In this document: positions 23,655 through 28,931 of the stretch, piece by piece
Layout: every line of letters begins with the position of its first letter
How positions within the stretch are numbered: position 1 is the stretch's first letter
From: JANOGU01 sp964499865
GTDB lineage: Bacteria; Pseudomonadota; Alphaproteobacteria; Rhodobacterales; Rhodobacteraceae
Assembly: GCA_964499865.1 (NCBI GenBank)
Contig: CAZCPY010000030.1
Location: 1-28,931 of the forward strand
Direction of reading: 5' to 3'
DNA: 28,931 nt
The notes under the pieces: model-generated
What the model was told of the DNA's origin: nothing
The model's input: the letters and a program-made list of their open reading frames with translations, nothing else
Databases searched by the model: none
Program-made: the position numbers and the translations under genes

Positions 23655-24377
23655 TCAGGGCTCGGCCGCCGCCGCGGGCGCGGGCGCGGGCTTGCCGTCG
23701 CCGAGCGCAAAGCGCTGCATGTCGACGAAGGGCCCCGCCGTCAGCATCGCCCGCACCCCGGCCCAGTCGGCGGCGGCGGCGTGCACATGGTCATAGGCCG
23801 CCCGCGGGATCAGGATGCGCTTGACGGCGCTCTCATCCCGCGTGCGCAGCCAGACGAACCCCAGGTCGGCCTCGTTCAGCACCACCAGGCGCAGCTCGAT
23901 CCCCACCCCCACCGGCGCCGCGGGCACGTTGCGCATCACGTCCATCTTGAGGCATTCGAGCGACACGTCGTCCAGCCCCTCGGCGCGCGCCAGGATCTTC
24001 TCGCGCACCGCGGGCCAGCCGAAGGTCAGCCGCACGTCCAGCGTCTCGCCCACCTCCTGCGCGGCCCTGGGCGCGCGCGTGCCCCAGGTGGTGGCAAAGA
24101 CGTCCAGCACCTCGTCCTCGACCTGCGACCAGTCCAGGATGCGATGCGCGGGCATCGCCGCGATCCACTGCCGCCGCCCGGCCTCGAAGAAGTTGAACTC
24201 GGGCTGCAGGCGCACGCGGTGGCCGCAGGTGCCGCATTCCGTATCCTGGAAACGGTCCGCCAGGATCGCCTCGCGCAGGTCGGGGCGGCGGTCGGCGTTG
24301 ACCGACCCCACCGCCTCCATCGTCACCAGCCCGCCGCAGGCGGGGCAGACCAGGTTCACCGGGTGAAACAGCGACAT
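23655..24377 (-). CDS. CpXC-type zinc-ribbon protein
   Basis: A 240-residue protein with an N-terminal metal-binding pair of knuckles, CPACGG (C11, C14) and ECGTCGH (C48, C51), as in the CpXC domain family of unknown function. The rest (about 55-225) is mixed alpha/beta without a motif I recognise, ending in a short Ala/Pro tail. The ATG is chosen for its strong GGAGGGGA ribosome site and because the CpXC fold begins directly after it; the frame extends 27 codons further into the preceding gene. It starts 13 bp after the stop of the giant zincin-like protein, so the two are probably one operon and may work together. No signal peptide. Confidence 0.82.
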   Translation of the reverse strand: MSLFHPVNLVCPACGGLVTMEAVGSVNADRRPDLREAILADRFQDTECGTCGHRVRLQPEFNFFEAGRRQWIAAMPAHRILDWSQVEDEVLDVFATTWGTRAPRAAQEVGETLDVRLTFGWPAVREKILARAEGLDDVSLECLKMDVMRNVPAAPVGVGIELRLVVLNEADLGFVWLRTRDESAVKRILIPRAAYDHVHAAAADWAGVRAMLTAGPFVDMQRFALGDGKPAPAPAAAAEP

Positions 24378-24390
24378 CGCATCCCCTCCG

Positions 24391-27300
24391 TCACAGGGCC
24401 TGCAGCCAGCCCAGCGCCGGATGCCCGGGCTTGAGCTTCTGCGAATGATAGGCGGCATACAGCTCCGAGAACCACTCGCCCGGCGCGCGGAACTGATAGC
24501 CGGTCATCCCCTGCTTGCGCGCCGCGAACTGGTAGGACGTCCAGTGGTCGCCATAGCTTTCCTGGTAGACCGTTCCGCCGATGTTCAGCTTTGCCGCCGC
24601 GGCGTTGCTGGCCCAGGGGTTGCGGGCGGTGAAACAGGCGTCGCAATGGGCGCGCACGGCGATGCGGCGGGCCTCCCATTCCTCGGGCTCGACCCTGGGC
24701 GCGGTCGGCGCGGGCGGGATCGCGGGGTTGGCGTTGTGCGCGAGATAGGCCGCGATATAGGCCGCGTCGTATTTGAAATGCGCCGCAAAGACATCGGCGA
24801 TGGGTCCGACGTTGCGGATGTACTCGACCCAGCCGCCCTTGTCGGGGTCCTTGCCGCGCTTCTTCATGAAGCCCTGCCGGTCGTCCACCGCATGGCCCGC
24901 CTCGTGCAGCGTGTTCCAGCTGAAGAAGGGCACCGGCTCCTTGTCCGCGGGCTGGCATTCGGGATCGGCACCGCCGACCTCGTTGTCGGCCCCGAAGGCA
25001 TAGGGCGAGGACTTCGAGGCCGACCCCTCGCGCATCACCACGTCCTTCTTGTCGCCCGAATAGAACGAACCCTGGTTGCCGTCGTCGATCACCCGGAACC
25101 GCCTGAGGCTGGGGTTGTCGGCGCCCTGGCCCTTGGGCAGGTTCGACATGATCTCGAAATACTTCTTCAGATCCATGCCCTTGAGGTTGGCATCCGCGAC
25201 CGGCGCGGTCATCGCGGGGTCCGAGAAGACCTCGAGCTTGCTGCCGAACCGCGCCTCGAAGGCCACGGCAAAGATCTTGCCCTTGGCGTCGGGCTCCAGC
25301 CCCGCCACCATCGCGTCGATCTGCGCCGTGCCGTCGGGCTGCGCCAGGATCGCCTTGAGATCGGCCACCGCGGGCACCTTGTTCCCGCGCATGTCGGCCA
25401 TCACCAGCGCGGCCACACCGATCGCCTTGACCTCCTCGCACAGCTTCAGCGCCCGCGCGGGCTCGAGCTTGGCCGAGGCATCGGCCGCCTCGGCCAGCTT
25501 CTTGCGGATGGTGTCGATCTGCGCCTTGATCGCATAGCGGTGCGCGTGCTTTTCCAGCACCTCCAGCCGCGGCTCGACCTCCGCCGTGGCGCGCAGCGCG
25601 ACATAGGCCGCCTGGTCGTCGGCCAGCTTCCTGACCGTCACGCAATCCTCGCGCGTGGTGTCGAGGTTGGCCGAGACCTGCGTCAGGTCGCCCGGCGCGC
25701 CCGCGGCCTTGGTCGCGTCGGCCAGCTCGTCCTCCAGCTGCCTGACCCGCGCGCCGACATAGGTCGCCTGCGCATGCGCCTTGATCTCGCCGACCTTGAC
25801 GCGGATCTGCGCGATGGCCTGCATCAGCTGTTCGGACTGCGTCATCCGCCCTTGCGCGCGGGTCAGCGTCTCCATCGCCTGCTCCAGCGCGCGCTGCTTG
25901 TCGGCGGGCACCGTCGCGGGGTCGCGGCCGATGTCGATGTCGGCGCGGGCGGCATCCAGATCGGCCTTGGCCGCGGGCGCCTCGGGCTTCTTCGACAGCG
26001 CGTCGTACATCTTCTCGGCCGCCGCCAGCATCACCGCGATGGCCTGCGGGATCGCCGCCCCGCCGTCGGCGATCATCTGCGCCCCGGCCGCGAACTGGCC
26101 GGCCGTGTTGGCTGAATCGATGGCCTCGCCCGCCGACTTCAGCACCTCGTCCATCGCCGCCTTGGCCGCCGCCGGGTCCTTGACGGCGCGGGGGACCTCG
26201 CTGTCGTACTTGCCGCGCAGATGCGTCAGCATCGGCTGGATCGAGGCCGCCTGCGGATGGCCCTCGGCCTCCCGTAGCTTGGCCTCGGCCAGCGCGCGGG
26301 CGTCGTCGAACAGCTTGTACTTCTGCGCCCGCGCCAGCAGCGCATCGGCGTCCGTTCCAATCGCCACCATCAAGGGCTCGGCATCGGCCTGACGACCCTC
26401 GCCCGCGACGGCGACGGCATCGGCATAGCGCTTCTCCAGCGCCTTGAGGTCCTCCTCCACGCCCGCGTTGCGGATCGCGGCGACGGCCTTGACCTTGGTG
26501 TCCGCGGCGGCGCGCTTGGGCTCGTAGGTCGCCTGCGCCGCAATCGCGGCCTTGGCGGCGTCCATCGCCCAGCCGACCTCGTTCATCATCGAGGAGGCGC
26601 CGTCGTACATCTCCTTCGCGGCCATCGCATCCACCTGCGCGAGGCGGTCCTGCGCGGTCTTGACGTGGGCCGCCGCGGCGGCGGCGCCGGGGGTGGGCGG
26701 CGTGACCTTGGCCAGCTCGTCGGTGTACCAGAACTTGCGGCGGGCGATGAAGGCCTTGACGGTGGTCACGTCCTTGTCCGTCGCCGTCAGCAGCGCGGCA
26801 CAGCTTGCCGCCAGCGCCTTGCCGGCCGAAAAGTCGGCCTTGGCGATGATCGCGTCGAATTCGGCGATGATCGCGTCCAGCCGCTTCTTGCGCTCGGGCA
26901 TCAGCGCGGCAACGTCCGCCGCCGCCGTTACCTTGTCGCGCGCGGCGACCGCCTGCACGCGGGCCGCCTTGATCGCCGGGAAGTCGGCGGAATCCTTGCG
27001 CGCCTCCTCGGCCAGCGACCGCGCCTCGCCGATCTTCTTTTCGGCCGCGCCATAGTCGTGCGGGGCGGTGTTGACCAGCGTCTCGGCCTCGGTCACCAGC
27101 AGGTTGGCCTTGTCGATGGCGGGCTTGAGGCAGTTGTCGATGTTCAGCGGCACCAGGTCCGCGACCATCTTCTTCACCTCGTCGCGGTGGTCGATGTAGG
27201 GCCCGGACATCAGGATCTTGGGCTGCGTGCGTTCCAGCACGGCAATCGCGTTGTCCAGGAACGTGCGGGCCGCGCCCCAGTTGGGCGCGGGCTTGGCGGC

Positions 27301-28931
27301 CTCGGTAGTGGCCTTCCCCGCCTCGGTATCGGCGCCGGCGAGGATGCCCGCGAAGGGCGCCGCGGTGGCGTTGTGCTTCTTGCCCACCTCGGCGCGCATG
27401 TCGTCATAGACCTTGCGCGCCTTGGCGAAGTCGGCGGCGATCCCGCCCAGGGCGCCCGCGTCCTTCATCCCCGCCAGCCTGTCGCCCTGGTCCGCCGCGG
27501 CCTTGGCCGCGGCGCGCCGCACCTCGGCATCCTCGACGCTTTTCAGCGCCCCGGTAAAGTCCTTGGCCAGCGCCTGCTTGGTGGCCGTCGCCAGCAGGTC
27601 CACCGCCGCCTGGATCATCGGCGCCGCGGCGGGCCGCGCGACCTCGGTGTTCACCGCCGCCTCGACCGTCGTGCGGCGGTCCTTGTAGGTCAGGTAGTCG
27701 TCGGCGTTCTTCTGCTGCGTGCCCCATTGCGTCTGCGTGTTGCGCAACAGCGCCGTGGCCGTCGAATGCTTCTTGGCCGCCGCCTCGGCGGTGGCCTGCG
27801 TCAGGTCGCGGTCCATCGCCTGCCAGAATTCCTCGATCCCCGGCCGCCCGCGGTGGTCGCGCAGCAGCGCATGCTGCGGCGTGAAGACCGCCAGCATCTG
27901 CTGGTAGGTCTTGGCGGCACGTACGGTGGAGATGAGGTACTCGGCATGGTCGCGCAGCGGGCTCAACAGCGCCAGCGACTTCTCCAGGCTCTTGGTCTTC
28001 TCGACCTTGGCGGCTTCGAAATCGGCCTTCAGCTTGTCGATGTCGGCCTGCACCTCGGCCTGCGCCGCGGCAGGCTCGGCGGCGATCGCGTTGATCCAGG
28101 CCAGGACGCTGGACCCCAGGTTGTTGTTGGCGATCTTCTCGTCGTATCTCGTCCGCATCTCGCCCTGCCGCTCGTGCTGCTGCGCAAGCGGGGTGATCTG
28201 GTCCAGCTTCCTGACCGCGTCGGCAAACTTGTCCTTCGCCGCATCGGCCTGCGCCTTGGCCAGCAGGTCCTGCATCCTGGGCACCAGCCCGTCGATCTGC
28301 GCATCGCCCGAGGCGGGCGCGGCGGCCCGCGCGGCGACCGAGGTCTGCCGTTCGGTCAGGATCGCCTTGTAATGGGCGAAGTCGTCGGCCAGCTTTTCCG
28401 CCGCCTCGCAGCGGCCCGCCAGAGGTGCCAGCAGCGCGATGGCCGAGGCGAAGTCGCCCGCCACGGCCTTGGCCTCGGCCTTCGCAAGATCGGCCTTGAT
28501 CGCGTCGATCTTGGGCTTGACCTCGGGGTTGGCGCTGGCCTGGGCGTGGTGGTCCAGGGGCACGAGGCGCAGCCTGAAGACCTCGAGCGCGCGCTTCCAG
28601 TCCGCCTTGGCGCGGGTGCGCTTGCCGATCGCGGCGTCGAGCGCGGTCAGGTCCTTCAGCACGCCCTCGATCCTGCGCAGGTCCGGCGCGCCCCCCGGCG
28701 GGCGCATCGGCCTGAGCGTGTCGTCGGCCTTGCGCCGCGCCGCCGCCCAGTCGGGCGGCGTGGGCTCGGCCGACCCCGGGATCAGCGCGCCATAGGCGGC
28801 GATCAGGGCGTCGACCGCCTTCAGCGCCTTTTCGGCAGCCTCGAGCTTCTCCTCCGGCGTGCCCCTGGCCGCGGCCCCTGCCACCGGCGCGGCCCCGCCC
28901 GGACCGGCGGGGCCGCGCCGGGGGCAGGGGC
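24391..28931 (-). CDS. Giant helical-repeat protein with C-terminal HEXXH zincin-like domain, 5' end cut
   Basis: At least 1,497 residues (from a GTG at 28884). The frame stays open through Pro/Gly/Ala-rich codons to the right edge, so the true N terminus and any signal peptide are missing. Residues 1 to about 1160 are almost wholly helical, Ala/Lys-rich, and repeat a motif like AKxDFxxAxxLLxxA at about residues 144, 220, 300, 373, 442, 536, 611, 685, 760, 833 and 907. That is a period near 75. The last 300 residues are globular: FYSGDKKDVVM, the zinc-binding HEAGHAVDD (H1327, E1328, H1331), CDAC, and APGEWFSELYAAYH near the end (E1470 or E1474, candidate third ligand). The layout recalls lethal-factor-like zincin domains. 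A toxin or injection-system cargo role is only inference. Confidence 0.85.
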   Translation of the reverse strand, partial: PCPRRGPAGPGGAAPVAGAAARGTPEEKLEAAEKALKAVDALIAAYGALIPGSAEPTPPDWAAARRKADDTLRPMRPPGGAPDLRRIEGVLKDLTALDAAIGKRTRAKADWKRALEVFRLRLVPLDHHAQASANPEVKPKIDAIKADLAKAEAKAVAGDFASAIALLAPLAGRCEAAEKLADDFAHYKAILTERQTSVAARAAAPASGDAQIDGLVPRMQDLLAKAQADAAKDKFADAVRKLDQITPLAQQHERQGEMRTRYDEKIANNNLGSSVLAWINAIAAEPAAAQAEVQADIDKLKADFEAAKVEKTKSLEKSLALLSPLRDHAEYLISTVRAAKTYQQMLAVFTPQHALLRDHRGRPGIEEFWQAMDRDLTQATAEAAAKKHSTATALLRNTQTQWGTQQKNADDYLTYKDRRTTVEAAVNTEVARPAAAPMIQAAVDLLATATKQALAKDFTGALKSVEDAEVRRAAAKAAADQGDRLAGMKDAGALGGIAADFAKARKVYDDMRAEVGKKHNATAAPFAGILAGADTEAGKATTEAAKPAPNWGAARTFLDNAIAVLERTQPKILMSGPYIDHRDEVKKMVADLVPLNIDNCLKPAIDKANLLVTEAETLVNTAPHDYGAAEKKIGEARSLAEEARKDSADFPAIKAARVQAVAARDKVTAAADVAALMPERKKRLDAIIAEFDAIIAKADFSAGKALAASCAALLTATDKDVTTVKAFIARRKFWYTDELAKVTPPTPGAAAAAAHVKTAQDRLAQVDAMAAKEMYDGASSMMNEVGWAMDAAKAAIAAQATYEPKRAAADTKVKAVAAIRNAGVEEDLKALEKRYADAVAVAGEGRQADAEPLMVAIGTDADALLARAQKYKLFDDARALAEAKLREAEGHPQAASIQPMLTHLRGKYDSEVPRAVKDPAAAKAAMDEVLKSAGEAIDSANTAGQFAAGAQMIADGGAAIPQAIAVMLAAAEKMYDALSKKPEAPAAKADLDAARADIDIGRDPATVPADKQRALEQAMETLTRAQGRMTQSEQLMQAIAQIRVKVGEIKAHAQATYVGARVRQLEDELADATKAAGAPGDLTQVSANLDTTREDCVTVRKLADDQAAYVALRATAEVEPRLEVLEKHAHRYAIKAQIDTIRKKLAEAADASAKLEPARALKLCEEVKAIGVAALVMADMRGNKVPAVADLKAILAQPDGTAQIDAMVAGLEPDAKGKIFAVAFEARFGSKLEVFSDPAMTAPVADANLKGMDLKKYFEIMSNLPKGQGADNPSLRRFRVIDDGNQGSFYSGDKKDVVMREGSASKSSPYAFGADNEVGGADPECQPADKEPVPFFSWNTLHEAGHAVDDRQGFMKKRGKDPDKGGWVEYIRNVGPIADVFAAHFKYDAAYIAAYLAHNANPAIPPAPTAPRVEPEEWEARRIAVRAHCDACFTARNPWASNAAAAKLNIGGTVYQESYGDHWTSYQFAARKQGMTGYQFRAPGEWFSELYAAYHSQKLKPGHPALGWLQAL

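Noticed and set aside
24421..26115. Plus-strand open frame of 564 codons opposite the zincin-like protein
   Set aside because: Antisense of a helical-repeat gene; periodic Leu/Arg/His pattern is the complement of Ala/Lys-rich codons.
1..28931. CRISPR arrays, tRNA or rRNA genes, insertion sequences
   Set aside because: I saw no regularly spaced identical repeats, no cloverleaf or rRNA signatures, and no transposase frame; a dedicated tRNA scan was not possible here.

Overview
This window is high-GC (roughly 70 %), densely packed DNA. It fits an alphaproteobacterium of the Rhodobacterales (Rhodobacter/Paracoccus type). The strongest evidence is a complete RcGTA-type gene transfer agent (GTA) structural cluster. 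Every gene except the first lies on the minus strand, so the biological reading direction is from the right edge to the left edge.

Left edge to about 1.8 kb: the 3' part of a pyruvate dehydrogenase E2 gene (+ strand) converges on cysE (- strand) across an 18-bp perfect inverted repeat that should terminate transcription in both directions. From 15.7 kb down to 1.9 kb lie GTA genes g1, g2, g3, g3.5, g4 to g10, g10.1 and g11 to g15 in canonical order: small and large terminase, portal, protease, capsid, connectors, tail tube, chaperone-like proteins, a short tape measure, distal tail, hub, NlpC/P60 peptidase and megatron. All are open and intact. Six of the junctions are GTGA/ATGA stop-start overlaps. 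There is no integrase, replication, lysis or repressor gene, so this is a domesticated particle and not a prophage. Ahead of g1 is a 200-bp spacer with a good promoter match (17-bp spacing), an 11-bp-phased direct repeat upstream of it, and a terminator-like hairpin inside the predicted leader.

15.9-17.3 kb holds selO (protein AMPylase). 17.4-22.7 kb is a surface-carbohydrate-like module: three paralogous glycosyltransferases in tandem and one Rhodobacterales-type protein of unknown function. The largest glycosyltransferase carries a second, apparently degenerate glycosyltransferase-like half at its N terminus. A striking cluster of alternating GCGACAT half-sites lies in the spacer before the unknown gene.

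22.9-28.9 kb holds purQ, a CpXC-type zinc-ribbon protein, and a giant protein of about 1,500 residues that is cut by the right edge. The giant protein is built of helical repeats with a period of about 75 residues and ends in an HEXXH zincin-like domain. It is co-oriented with the CpXC gene, only 13 bp away. This pair is the least familiar content of the window and the best candidate for an undescribed system. The GTA leader region and the glycosyltransferase module are the next most interesting parts.
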